Shown in pieces: positions 34,317 to 42,964 of a stretch of DNA of 64,000 nt (positions are counted from its first letter, which is position 1; the number at the start of each line of letters is the position of its first letter). The notes beneath the pieces were generated by a model, which made no database searches, was not told the DNA's origin, and was given only the letters and a program-made list of their open reading frames with translations. The position numbers were made by a program, and so were the translations under genes. The stretch comes from Roseovarius nubinhibens ISM (GTDB lineage Bacteria > Pseudomonadota > Alphaproteobacteria > Rhodobacterales > Rhodobacteraceae), in the NCBI RefSeq assembly GCF_000152625.1, contig NZ_CH724156.1:1551466-1615465 (forward strand), written 5' to 3'.

Positions 34317-34853
34317 GTGTCGGACATCGTGGGAATTTCAGACGGTACCTTTGCCGTCATCGGCCTGATCTTTGGTCTGATCGACATGGGCGCGAACCAT
34401 TGCCCGAACGAAGGCTGTCTCGCCCGCAACGAAGTGCCCGGCTATACCAGCGTCTCCATCGGTGAAACCTATTTCCAAGAGGCCCATCAAGGCGAAGAGC
34501 TCTATTTCCGTCGCGACACGAAGCTGGCCTTTGGCCCGTTTCAAAACATCTACGGCGCCTCAATCAGCAATGACGGTGAATTCTGGGTCGGTGCGGGCCA
34601 CGCCTGGACCCAACCCTATTTCGACCGCCGCGCCTATATCCAGCTGCATGCCATGACCGGGCTCTATGCCAAGGGCGACGGCGTCGATCTTGGCGGGCCC
34701 ATCGAATTCCGCTCCGGCATCGAGGTCGGCTATCAGGCCCGCAACGGGCTGCGCATGGGCCTGGGCTTTGACCACCGGTCGAACGCCGGGCTCTATAGCG
34801 ACAACCCCGGTCTCGAAACCATCCATTTCCGGGTCTCGATTCCGACCCGCTAA
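34317..34853 (+). CDS. PagL-like lipid A 3-O-deacylase / acyloxyacyl hydrolase family protein
   Basis: 178 aa from a GTG with 'gaggag' upstream. The C-terminal part carries the PagL signature: His153, Ser155 and Asn156 in 'DHRSNAGLYSDNPG', with Glu167 as third residue. PagL is an outer-membrane barrel that removes the 3-O acyl chain of lipid A. Alternating strands fit a barrel. The N-terminus has a hydrophobic stretch ('TFAVIGLIFGLIDMG') but no clear signal-peptide start, which is odd for an outer-membrane protein. The mini-frame at 34151 may be its lost or frameshifted signal. Confidence 0.72.
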   Translation: MSDIVGISDGTFAVIGLIFGLIDMGANHCPNEGCLARNEVPGYTSVSIGETYFQEAHQGEELYFRRDTKLAFGPFQNIYGASISNDGEFWVGAGHAWTQPYFDRRAYIQLHAMTGLYAKGDGVDLGGPIEFRSGIEVGYQARNGLRMGLGFDHRSNAGLYSDNPGLETIHFRVSIPTR

Positions 34854-34856
34854 GCC

Positions 34857-35900
34857 TCAGAGATATTTGCGGAATGTGGCCTCGGCCCGGGCCCAGACGC
34901 CCTGGTCGATCGCCCCCAGATCGCGCAGCACCGGCAAGAGCTGGCCGGCATAATCCTCCGAGCTTTCGCGCGGCAAGAGCGACGGCAGGTTGTCAATTGC
35001 CATGATGTCGAGGCTCGGCGCCTCGGCCACCCGCACCACCGGCGCGGACCAGCTTGTCGCCTCTGAGTAAAGAGGCACCGGGTTGTAATCGCTGTCCGGA
35101 TCGCAAGCCACATCGCCGATCACCCGCAGCGCCCGCGCCGCAGCCGCCTCTTCGGGGCCGACGAAGACCGGCGTGCCGGGCCGGGCAAAGATCGCGTTGA
35201 TGAAAATCCCATGCGCGAGGATCTCGGGAAAGGGCCCGCCATGCGCCGTCTCGGCCATGTCCCAGCGTGTCACCCCGATGCCCAACGCCTCGCACAAATC
35301 GGCCGCCCCGCTGCCGACCCGGCCGAGCGCCCCGATGACCAGCGCAGTGGGCAGATCGCCTGCCGCTTCCAGCGCCGCGCCCACATCCGACAAAAGTGCC
35401 GATTTATCCGTCCAGCCGGTAACCTCGGGGCAAATCCCACCACGCGCCTGCGCCGCATAGGCCAGTGCCGACACCGCCGCCCCGGCATAGCCCGCCCAAT
35501 AGCCGAACGCCGCAACCCGGCGTCCCGTCTCATCCACCAGATACTCGAGATCATAGAGCGTCCCGCCCCCGGCCTTGAACCGGTCGAGAAGCGCCCGCCC
35601 CGAATGCTGGCCCTTATAGGCATGGCCAAACATGATATGGCGATGGGGCAGGGGCGTGCCATCCTCCGGCAACTCCTTGAGCCCAAAGATGATCGCCTCC
35701 TGCGGCGCCTCGGGCCAGCTGCCCTCCGCCGCAATCTCGCAGCCCGCCGCGCGATAGCCGTCGATTCCAATGGCCCGCGTCGCACTTTCCTCGACGGTGA
35801 CGCGCATCCCCGCCGCGCGCAGCGCTGCCGCCCCCTCGGGCGTCAGGCCAACGCGGCATTCATTGGGGCGTTGCTCGGCCCGAACCCAGAGATGTGTCAT
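34857..35900 (-). CDS. Saccharopine dehydrogenase (L-lysine-forming type)
   Basis: 347 aa. LYS1-like enzyme of the alanine dehydrogenase/PNT fold that interconverts saccharopine with lysine and 2-oxoglutarate using NAD. Seen: the N-terminal 'RAEQRPNECRVGLTPEG', the substrate region 'HIMFGHAYKGQ', the nucleotide segment 'ALVIGALGRVGSGAADLCEALG', and the C-terminal 'IGDVACDPDSDYNPVPLYSEATSW'. Length fits the bacterial and fungal family. It ends 3 bp from the convergent PagL-like gene and is the last of a three-gene leftward row. Confidence 0.9.
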   Translation of the reverse strand: MTHLWVRAEQRPNECRVGLTPEGAAALRAAGMRVTVEESATRAIGIDGYRAAGCEIAAEGSWPEAPQEAIIFGLKELPEDGTPLPHRHIMFGHAYKGQHSGRALLDRFKAGGGTLYDLEYLVDETGRRVAAFGYWAGYAGAAVSALAYAAQARGGICPEVTGWTDKSALLSDVGAALEAAGDLPTALVIGALGRVGSGAADLCEALGIGVTRWDMAETAHGGPFPEILAHGIFINAIFARPGTPVFVGPEEAAAARALRVIGDVACDPDSDYNPVPLYSEATSWSAPVVRVAEAPSLDIMAIDNLPSLLPRESSEDYAGQLLPVLRDLGAIDQGVWARAEATFRKYL

Positions 35901-35921
35901 CGCGCCAACCCTTTTGGAAGC

Positions 35922-36539
35922 TTAGAGAATATTGTCGTCATGGGTGGCCGCGACGCTCGCCAGTTCGCGCATCGCCTGCCGGAACGAGCCGATCTTGGGG
36001 AACTGGGTCACATCGACCCGATCCCCTTCGAGCCAATTGCAAATGGCGTAGAAATAGAAATCCGCCACGCAGAGTTCATCGCCAAAGAGATAGGGCCCGG
36101 TGATCACATTCTCTTCCATATAGCGCGCGCTCTCGGTCATCGTCTGCGGCACCTTGGCCGACATATCAGCGCGGCTTTCTTCCTTGTCGGCCCAGCGATG
36201 ACCGCGCCGCTTATGGGCGTGGTTCACATGCATGGTCGAGGCGAGATAGAACATCACCTCCCGCATCCGCGCGGCCTTGAGCGGGTCTTCGGGGACAAGC
36301 CCCTTTTCGGGGGCCAGGGCCGCCAGATATTCGAGGATCGCGCCGGTCTCGGTGAGGATTTCCCCGCCCAGATCGAGCGCCGGCACCCGGCCCTTGGGAT
36401 TGATCCTCTGATACTCGGGCGTCATCTGCGCCGATTGGGTGAAATCGAGCGCCACAAGCTCATGCTCGAGGCCGGTTTCGCGCAGACACATGACCGAGGC
36501 GGTGGCGATGGTGCCGGGGGCGTAATAGAGTTTCAGCAT
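35922..36539 (-). CDS. Glutathione S-transferase family protein
   Basis: 205 aa. A thioredoxin-like N-terminal domain (about 1-80) has 'LYYAPGTIATASVMCLRETG' and the glutathione-binding 'GRVPALDL' and 'LTETGAILEYLA', followed by an all-helical C-terminal domain. It likely conjugates or reduces small electrophiles in the cytoplasm; substrate not predictable. It lies 21 bp upstream of the saccharopine dehydrogenase gene and 12 bp after the phosphatase gene, so all three are probably co-transcribed. Confidence 0.88.
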   Translation of the reverse strand: MLKLYYAPGTIATASVMCLRETGLEHELVALDFTQSAQMTPEYQRINPKGRVPALDLGGEILTETGAILEYLAALAPEKGLVPEDPLKAARMREVMFYLASTMHVNHAHKRRGHRWADKEESRADMSAKVPQTMTESARYMEENVITGPYLFGDELCVADFYFYAICNWLEGDRVDVTQFPKIGSFRQAMRELASVAATHDDNIL

Positions 36540-36551
36540 AGCAGACTATCC

Positions 36552-37202
36552 TTAGATAAAAGTGCGCGCCTCGCGGCGCTCGGGCTGATCGAGATGCGGC
36601 GTCGCGTTGAACCCGGCCAGCATCAGCCGACCGTGAATGAAACGCAAGTGATGGACCGAGCTGTTCATCGTGTGAAGCATCACATCCGCCATCGCGGCGG
36701 TGCCGAGCCCGAGCACATGGCGCAGCGCCATGCCGATCACCCCGCCCGAGGTCACCACGAGGCTGGTGCCGCCGCGCGACGCAAGCTCTTCGAGAAGATG
36801 GGTCACCCGCGCCTCGAAACTGCCAAAGCTCTCGGGAATCCCGGAGAGCTGATCTTCGGCCCAATAGGCCACCACCTGCGGCATATAGCGGGCGAACTCG
36901 GCGGCAGAATTCGGCGCGGGCAGGCCGAACTGCATCTCCACCGCCTGCGCCAGATCGAAATAGGTGAGCTCGTTGAGACGCGGATCGGTCCGCTCCGGCG
37001 CATAGCCCATCTCGCGCGCCGTCTCGACCTGCCGCGACAGCGTGCCGGTGACCACATGATCGAACCGCGCGCCCGTGTCCCGCAGATGCAGGCCAAGCCA
37101 TTGCGCCTGCTGACGCCCCAGCTCCGAGAGCTGATCATAGCTCGCCTCGTCCTGCGCATGGGTATTGGCCTGCCCGTGGCGCACCAGAATGATATCGGCC
37201 AT
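36552..37202 (-). CDS. Histidine phosphatase (phosphoglycerate mutase-like) family protein
   Basis: 216 aa from the ATG at 37202. The N-terminal 'IILVRHGQ' carries the catalytic RHG motif (His9), and 'TSLVVTSGGVIG' near 150 corresponds to the second catalytic segment, although a Ser stands where a His is common ('SHGG'). It probably removes phosphate from small molecules. It is the first gene of the leftward row with GST and saccharopine dehydrogenase, divergent from the formate dehydrogenase gene. Confidence 0.85.
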   Translation of the reverse strand: MADIILVRHGQANTHAQDEASYDQLSELGRQQAQWLGLHLRDTGARFDHVVTGTLSRQVETAREMGYAPERTDPRLNELTYFDLAQAVEMQFGLPAPNSAAEFARYMPQVVAYWAEDQLSGIPESFGSFEARVTHLLEELASRGGTSLVVTSGGVIGMALRHVLGLGTAAMADVMLHTMNSSVHHLRFIHGRLMLAGFNATPHLDQPERREARTFI

Positions 37203-37409
37203 GCTGCCTGTCCTGCTCTTGCCCGTGTTTTTCGGCCCGACACTAGGCGCGAGAGGCCGGAATGACAATCCGACGGCACCGGGAAACGCCGTTGCCAATG
37301 GGAAACACGGGCGCGCCATATGGCGTAAAAATCTGCATAGATGTCGTGATTGGCCGACTCCGGAAAACAGCGCCGTGGTCTACACTCCCGTGAGCAAGGA
37401 GACCCAAGC
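37203..37409. promoter_or_regulatory. Divergent promoter region of phosphatase and formate dehydrogenase genes
   Basis: 207 bp between two divergent genes. The right edge holds 'aaggaga' 8 bp before the ATG at 37410. No reliable operator or promoter boxes were identified. Confidence 0.4.
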
Positions 37410-40172
37410 ATGTCCGACACCATCACCTTTACCCTCGACGGCGAACAAGTCACGGCCGAAAAAGGCATGACCATCTGGGAAGTGGCCAACGGGCGGGGTC
37501 TCGTCATTCCCCATCTGTGTCACAAGCCCGCGCCGGGCTATCGCCCCGATGGCAATTGCCGGGCCTGCATGGTCGAGATCGAAGGCGAACGGACCCTTGC
37601 CGCCTCCTGCATCCGCGAACCCGCCGATGGCATGGTGGTCAAGACCGACACCGCCCGCGCCGAAACCGCGCGCAAGATGGTGGTCGAAATGCTCGTCGCG
37701 GATCAGCCGCCGCGCGACGCCGCCCATGACAAATCGAGCCACCTCTGGGACATGGCCGAGATGCAGGGCGTGAGCCAAAGCCGCTTCCCCAAGCTCGAAG
37801 AGGGCCGCATCCCGCTGCTCGACGACAGCCATGTGGCGATGAGCGTCAATCTCGACGCCTGCATCCAATGCGGTCTCTGCGTCCGCGCCTGCCGCGAAGT
37901 GCAGGTCAATGACGTGATCGGCATGGCCGGTCGCGGCCATGACGCCTATCCGACCTTCGACATGGCCGACCCGATGGGCGCCTCGACCTGCGTCGCCTGC
38001 GGCGAATGCGTCCAGGCCTGCCCCACCGGCGCGCTGATGCCGTCCTCGGTGGTCAACGAGGCCCAGGTCGGCGACAGCGCCGATTACGACAGCGAAGTCG
38101 AAAGCGTCTGCGCCTTCTGCGGCGTCGGTTGCCAGATCTCGATCAAGGTCAAGGACAACCGCGTCAAATATGTCGAGGGCATCAACGGCCCCGCGAACGA
38201 AGGCCGGCTCTGCGTCAAGGGCCGCTTTGGCTATGACTATATCCACCACCAGCACCGCGTGACCAAGCCGCTGATCCGCCGCGACGACGCCCCGGAAAAG
38301 GGCCTCAACGTGAACCCGGACAATTGGCAGGAATTCTTCCGCGAAGCGAGCTGGGACGAGGCGCTCGATCTCGCCGCCGATGGGCTCAAGGGCCGCGGCC
38401 GCGAAGTTGCCGGCTTTGGCTCGGCCAAATGCACCAATGAAGAGGCCTATCTCTTCCAGAAATTCATCCGTCAGGGCTTTGGTCACAACAACGTCGACCA
38501 TTGCACCCGGCTCTGCCACGCCTCGTCGGTCTTTGCGCTGATCGAAAACGTCGGCTCGGGCGGCGTGACCGCCACGTTCAACGAGATCGAAAACGCCGAT
38601 GTCGCCATCGTCATCGGGGCCAACCCGATCGAAAACCACCCCGTTGCCGCCACCTATTTCAAGCAATTCACCAAGCGCGGCGGCAAGCTCATCGTGATGG
38701 ATCCGCGCGGCGTCGGCCTGCGCCGCTTCGCGACCCATATGCTGCAATTCCGCCCCGGCGCGGATGTCGCCATGCTCAACGCGATCATGCACACGATCGT
38801 CGAGGAAGGCCTCTACGATCAGCAATATATCGACGCCTATACCGAGAACTGGGAGGCCGAAAAGGCCCATCTCAAGGATTTCGCGCCCGAGAAAATGGAA
38901 GACCTCTGCGGCATCCCCGCTGAGACCCTGCGCGCCGTGGCCCGCGATTTCGCCACCGCCAAATCCGGCATGATCTTCTGGGGCATGGGGGTGAGCCAGC
39001 ACATCCACGGCACCGACAATTCGCGCTGCCTGATCAGCCTCGCGCTGATGTGCGGCCATGTCGGCCGCCCCGGCACAGGCCTGCACCCGCTGCGCGGTCA
39101 GAACAACGTCCAAGGCGCCTCGGACGCAGGCCTCATCCCGATGTTCCTCCCCGACTATCAAAGCGTGACCGACGACGGCGTCCGCTCGGCCTTCACCGAG
39201 GTCTGGAAATCCGAGGATTTCTCGAATGAAAAGGGCCTCACCGTCACCGAGATCATGGATGCGGTCCATGATGGCGACATCAAGGCCATGTATATCCTCG
39301 GCGAAAACCCGGCCATGTCCGACCCCGATGTCGAACACGCCCGCGACGCGCTGGCCAAGCTCGATCACCTCGTGGTGCAGGACATCTTCATCACCGAAAC
39401 GGCCAACTATGCCGATGTGATCCTGCCCGCCTCGGCGCTTTACGAGAAAACCGGCACCGTCTCCAACACCAACCGTCAGGTGCAGATGGTCCGCCCCGCC
39501 GTGACGCCCCCGGGCGAGGCGCGCGAAGACTGGTGGATCGAGGTCGAACTGGCCAAGCGCTGCGGTCTCGACTGGCGCTACACCCATCCGCGCGAAGTCT
39601 TTGCCGAAATGGCGATCAACATGGCCTCGCTCAACAACATCACCTGGGAGCGTCTGGAAAAAACCGCCGTGACCTACCCGTCGCTGAGCCCCGAAGATCC
39701 GGGTCAGGCAGTGGTCTTCGGCGATGGCTTCCCGCGTCCCGAGGGCCGGGCCAAGTTCACCCCGGCGAGCGTCATCGCCCCCGATGACACGCCCGACGCC
39801 GAATTCCCGATGATCCTGACCACTGGCCGCCAGCTCGAACATTGGCACACCGGATCGATGACCCGCCGCGCCCGCGTGCTCGACGCGGTCGAGCCCGAGG
39901 CCAACTGCTCGCTGCACCCCTCGACCCTGCGCAAGCTCGGGATCGAACCGGGCGGCATGATCCGCCTGACCACCAAACGCGGCAGCATCGTCACCATGGC
40001 CCGCGCCGACCGCGCGGTGTCGCCCGATATGGTCTTCCTGCCCTTCGCCTATGTCGAGGCGGCGGCGAACATCCTGACCAACGCGGCCATCGACCCCTAT
40101 GGCAAGATCCCCGAGTTCAAATTCTCGGCCGTGCGCGTCGAGCCGGTGAGCGAACAGGTCGCGGCGGAATAA
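37410..40172 (+). CDS. Formate dehydrogenase alpha subunit (molybdopterin oxidoreductase)
   Basis: 920 aa. Oxidises formate to CO2 at a Mo-bis-MGD site. Domains: N-terminal [2Fe-2S] (Cys37, Cys50, Cys53, Cys67), two [4Fe-4S] motifs ('CIQCGLCVRAC' near 150 and 'CVACGECVQACPTG' near 194), a further cluster 'CAFCGVGC' near 233, the Mo-ligand region 'CTRLCHASS' near 365 (Cys, not selenocysteine), and a C-terminal MopB domain. The layout is that of FdhF/FdsA-type alpha subunits. No beta or gamma subunit or FdhD is beside it, so the partner subunits or electron acceptor are elsewhere. Confidence 0.93.
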   Translation: MSDTITFTLDGEQVTAEKGMTIWEVANGRGLVIPHLCHKPAPGYRPDGNCRACMVEIEGERTLAASCIREPADGMVVKTDTARAETARKMVVEMLVADQPPRDAAHDKSSHLWDMAEMQGVSQSRFPKLEEGRIPLLDDSHVAMSVNLDACIQCGLCVRACREVQVNDVIGMAGRGHDAYPTFDMADPMGASTCVACGECVQACPTGALMPSSVVNEAQVGDSADYDSEVESVCAFCGVGCQISIKVKDNRVKYVEGINGPANEGRLCVKGRFGYDYIHHQHRVTKPLIRRDDAPEKGLNVNPDNWQEFFREASWDEALDLAADGLKGRGREVAGFGSAKCTNEEAYLFQKFIRQGFGHNNVDHCTRLCHASSVFALIENVGSGGVTATFNEIENADVAIVIGANPIENHPVAATYFKQFTKRGGKLIVMDPRGVGLRRFATHMLQFRPGADVAMLNAIMHTIVEEGLYDQQYIDAYTENWEAEKAHLKDFAPEKMEDLCGIPAETLRAVARDFATAKSGMIFWGMGVSQHIHGTDNSRCLISLALMCGHVGRPGTGLHPLRGQNNVQGASDAGLIPMFLPDYQSVTDDGVRSAFTEVWKSEDFSNEKGLTVTEIMDAVHDGDIKAMYILGENPAMSDPDVEHARDALAKLDHLVVQDIFITETANYADVILPASALYEKTGTVSNTNRQVQMVRPAVTPPGEAREDWWIEVELAKRCGLDWRYTHPREVFAEMAINMASLNNITWERLEKTAVTYPSLSPEDPGQAVVFGDGFPRPEGRAKFTPASVIAPDDTPDAEFPMILTTGRQLEHWHTGSMTRRARVLDAVEPEANCSLHPSTLRKLGIEPGGMIRLTTKRGSIVTMARADRAVSPDMVFLPFAYVEAAANILTNAAIDPYGKIPEFKFSAVRVEPVSEQVAAE

Positions 40173-40292
40173 CCGCCGCATGATACCGGGGCGTGCCGGA
40201 GCTCATTTTCCGGCACGCTTCTCGACCCGCGCGCATTTTCGCGCTACCCTCTGGCAAAGTCCGCATCAGACGGACCCATGACCCGAGGCAAC

Positions 40293-41027
40293 ATGGCGAA
40301 ACCGACCCGAGCCAAATCCCGATCGCGTGGCGCATCCCGCTCGCCCCGACTGACGCGCTTGCGCCGCTGGCTGCGGCGTTGGGTGCTGTGGTTCCTCCTC
40401 GTCTCGGTGCTGGTCACGAGCGGCGTGCTGATCGCCCATCGCTTCCTCGATCCGGGCGCCACGCTCTACATGAAACAGGAACGCCACCGCCTCGGCCACA
40501 TCCGGCAGGACTGGGTGCCGATGTCCCGCATCGCGCCGGTCATGGCCCGCTCTGTCGTTGCCGCCGAGGATGCCAATTTCTGCACCCATTGGGGCTTTGA
40601 CATGAAGGCCATCCGCCAGGTGGTCGAAAGCGGTCAGGCCCGCGGCGCCTCGACGCTAAGCCAGCAGACCGTCAAGAACGTCTATCTCTGGCATGGCCGC
40701 TCCTACCTGCGCAAAGCGCTCGAAGCGGTCATCACCCCGATGCTCGAAGCCGCCTGGCCGAAACGCCGCATCGTCGAGGTCTATCTCAACATCGCCGAAT
40801 TCGATGAAGGCGTCTTTGGCGTCGAGGCCGCGGCTCAGCATTACTTTGGCGTGAGCGCCGCCAAGCTCAGCGCAACTCAGGCCGCCCGCCTCGCCGCCGT
40901 CCTTCCCGCCCCCAAGGACCGCTCGGCCCGCAACCCCACACCGCGCCTGCGCAAACGCGCCGCAAGCATCATGGACGGGGCGGCCACCATCCGCCGGGAC
41001 GGCCGTGCCGCCTGTTTCGAGGATTGA
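40293..41027 (+). CDS. mtgA: Monofunctional biosynthetic peptidoglycan transglycosylase
   Basis: 244 aa. Polymerises lipid II into glycan chains at the inner membrane. A basic N-terminus and one membrane helix (about 28-50) precede the GT51 domain with the catalytic Glu92 in '[14 protein letters not shown]', then '[12 protein letters not shown]' and '[12 protein letters not shown]'. The start at 40293 has 'gagg' at the right distance; an in-frame ATG 15 bp upstream (40278) is possible. Stand-alone gene of normal length. Confidence 0.93.
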   Translation: MAKPTRAKSRSRGASRSPRLTRLRRWLRRWVLWFLLVSVLVTSGVLIAHRFLDPGATLYMKQERHRLGHIRQDWVPMSRIAPVMARSVVAAEDANFCTHWGFDMKAIRQVVESGQARGASTLSQQTVKNVYLWHGRSYLRKALEAVITPMLEAAWPKRRIVEVYLNIAEFDEGVFGVEAAAQHYFGVSAAKLSATQAARLAAVLPAPKDRSARNPTPRLRKRAASIMDGAATIRRDGRAACFED

Positions 41028-41087
41028 ATTGACCCGCATAAACAGGCATTGAGAACAAACACCTGACATCAAGAACAAGCGTCCCAA

Positions 41088-41753
41088 ATGGCCAAGCTCT
41101 ATCACGTTCCCCTGTCCCCCTTCTGTCGCAAGGTCCGTCTCAGCCTCGCGGAGAAAAAGATCGACTGCGAACTGGCCGAGGAACGCTATTGGGAGCCGAG
41201 CCCAGATTTCCTGCGCCGCAATCCGGCGGGCAAGGTGCCGATCCTGCGCATCGACGGCCGCACCCTGACCGAGAGTGCCGCGATCTGCGAATATCTCGAA
41301 GAGAAATACCCCGAACCCGCGCTCATGCCCAAGAGCGCCGAGGCCCGCCACGAGGTGCGCCGCATCGTCACCTGGTTCGATGACAAGTTTCACCACGAGG
41401 TGACCTCGAAACTGCTCTACGAGCGGGTCAACAAGAAGGTGATGGGCAAGGGCTTTCCCGACAGCTCAAACGTCAAGGCAGGCGCCAAGGCGATCAAGTT
41501 TCACCTCGACTATATGGCCTGGCTGCTCGATCACCGCCGCTGGCTGGCGGGCGATGTGATGACGCTGGCCGATTTCGCCGCCGCCGCGCATCTCTCCTCG
41601 CTCGATTATATCTCGGACGTGGATTGGAACCGCAGCGACACGGTCAAGGATTGGTACGCCAAGATCAAATCGCGCCCGGCCTTCCGCCGCATCCTCGCCG
41701 ATCAGGTGCCGGGCTTTCCGCCCCCCGCCCATTACGCCAATCTCGATTTCTGA
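41088..41753 (+). CDS. Glutathione S-transferase family protein
   Basis: 221 aa. Thioredoxin-like N-terminus with 'YHVPLSPFCRKVRLSLAEKK' (a Cys in the S-P-F-C position), then 'NPAGKVPIL' and 'LTESAAICEYLEEKYP', and a helical C-terminal domain. The 'SPFC' motif suggests an omega- or beta-like enzyme working through Cys. Stand-alone; its stop is 8 bp from the convergent cupredoxin gene. Different in sequence from the GST at 35922. Confidence 0.88.
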   Translation: MAKLYHVPLSPFCRKVRLSLAEKKIDCELAEERYWEPSPDFLRRNPAGKVPILRIDGRTLTESAAICEYLEEKYPEPALMPKSAEARHEVRRIVTWFDDKFHHEVTSKLLYERVNKKVMGKGFPDSSNVKAGAKAIKFHLDYMAWLLDHRRWLAGDVMTLADFAAAAHLSSLDYISDVDWNRSDTVKDWYAKIKSRPAFRRILADQVPGFPPPAHYANLDF

Positions 41754-41761
41754 ACGCAGGC

Positions 41762-42184
41762 CTACTGCGCGGTCTCGATATAGTCGCGAAGCCGCGCCTC
41801 CGCCCGCCGGGGCAGCCCCTCGGGCAGCGCCTCTGCCACAAGCGCGACGTCCCCCACCACGATGAGCATCACCATCCCCATGGCGAAATGCGGCGTGCAT
41901 TTCACCCCATAGACCCCCGGCGCGCTCAGGGTCAGCGTGATCTCTTCATTGATCCCACCTTTGAACGGCATGGCCCCCTCGGGCAGCATGCCGTCGATGC
42001 TCGCCGCATTATGCCCCGACGAGGCCGCGACAAACCGCACGCTGTCGCCCGGCGCCATGCGCAGCACGGATGGCTCATAGACCATCGCACCGCTCTCATT
42101 GCGGTTGAGCATCCGAACCTCATGCACCTCGGCCCAGCCCAGCGCGGGCCAGAGCATCAGCACAAGACTTGTGATAAACCGCAT
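41762..42184 (-). CDS. Pseudoazurin-like blue copper protein
   Basis: 140 aa. A signal peptide (about 1-18, cut after 'GWA') precedes a cupredoxin domain. Copper ligands are His58 ('SSGHNAAS'), Cys96 and His99 ('KCTPHFAMGM') and Met104, matching pseudoazurin spacing. Such periplasmic carriers pass electrons to nitrite or other reductases. The long helical-like tail after residue 112 also fits pseudoazurin. It is 12 bp downstream of the ABC transporter ATPase gene on the same strand, so it may be read through from that operon. Confidence 0.88.
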   Translation of the reverse strand: MRFITSLVLMLWPALGWAEVHEVRMLNRNESGAMVYEPSVLRMAPGDSVRFVAASSGHNAASIDGMLPEGAMPFKGGINEEITLTLSAPGVYGVKCTPHFAMGMVMLIVVGDVALVAEALPEGLPRRAEARLRDYIETAQ

Positions 42185-42196
42185 GACCCCGGCCTC

Positions 42197-42964
42197 CTAC
42201 CTATGCGCCATATGAAACCGGATCACCGGGCTGCCATCCGTCGGATCGGTGAGGAAATGCCCGCAGACCCCGAAATTCTGCCGCAACAGCCGGTCGGTGA
42301 GCACCTCCGACGGCGGGCCAATTTCGACCATCCGCCCGCCCTGCATCACGCAGAGCCGGTCACAAAACAGCGCCTGATTGAGATCATGCAGCGCGATCAC
42401 CGAGGTCACCGGCAAGTCGCGCACCAGATGCAGAATATCGAGCTGATGCTGAATATCGAGATGGTTCGTCGGCTCATCGAGCAGCAGAACATCGGGCTCC
42501 TGCGCCAGCGCCCGGGCGATCTGCACCCTCTGCCGCTCGCCGCCCGACAGCGTATGCCAATGCCGCGCGTCAAACCCGACGAGATCGACGGCGCGCAGCG
42601 CCTCTGACACGATCCGGTCATCCTCGTCACCCCAGCGCCGCAGCGCCGACAGAAACGGCGTCCGGCCAAGCTCGACCGCATTGCGCACCCGAATGCGCTC
42701 GCCTGCTTCGGCATATTGCTCGACAAGGGCAAGGCTCTGCGCAATCTCGCGCCGCCGCATCCCGGCCATCGGCCGCCCCTTGAGCGTGACCTGACCCGCG
42801 CTCGGCTGGGTCAGCCCCGCCAGCATCCGCAACAGCGTCGATTTGCCCGACCCGTTCGGCCCGATCAGCCCGAGCATCTCGCCCGGCGCGGCGGCAAGGC
42901 TCACCCCTTCGACGATCTGCGTGCCCTTGACCGACCAACCGAGATTGTCACATGCCAGCGTCAT
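42197..42964 (-). CDS. btuD: ABC transporter ATPase, BtuD/FecE type
   Basis: 255 aa from the ATG at 42964, which overlaps the permease stop (ATGA). Walker A 'GPNGSGKST', signature 'LSGGERQR', Walker B 'VLLLDEPT' and the H-loop 'ALHDL' are all present. It powers import by the adjacent FecCD-type permease. The family covers ferric siderophores, haem and B12. The cobalamin riboswitch in front of the operon points to B12 or a related corrinoid, hence the symbol, which rests on context. Confidence 0.88.
   Translation of the reverse strand: MTLACDNLGWSVKGTQIVEGVSLAAAPGEMLGLIGPNGSGKSTLLRMLAGLTQPSAGQVTLKGRPMAGMRRREIAQSLALVEQYAEAGERIRVRNAVELGRTPFLSALRRWGDEDDRIVSEALRAVDLVGFDARHWHTLSGGERQRVQIARALAQEPDVLLLDEPTNHLDIQHQLDILHLVRDLPVTSVIALHDLNQALFCDRLCVMQGGRMVEIGPPSEVLTDRLLRQNFGVCGHFLTDPTDGSPVIRFHMAHR

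Noticed and set aside
35211..37265. A long open frame (684 codons) on the plus strand
   Set aside because: It is antisense to three recognised genes (saccharopine dehydrogenase, GST and phosphatase), and its Arg/His/Pro-rich product is typical of shadow frames in GC-rich DNA.
37380..40181. A 933-codon frame antisense to the formate dehydrogenase gene
   Set aside because: It mirrors the codon positions of a clear metalloenzyme gene and gives a Gly/His/Asp-rich product without any domain.
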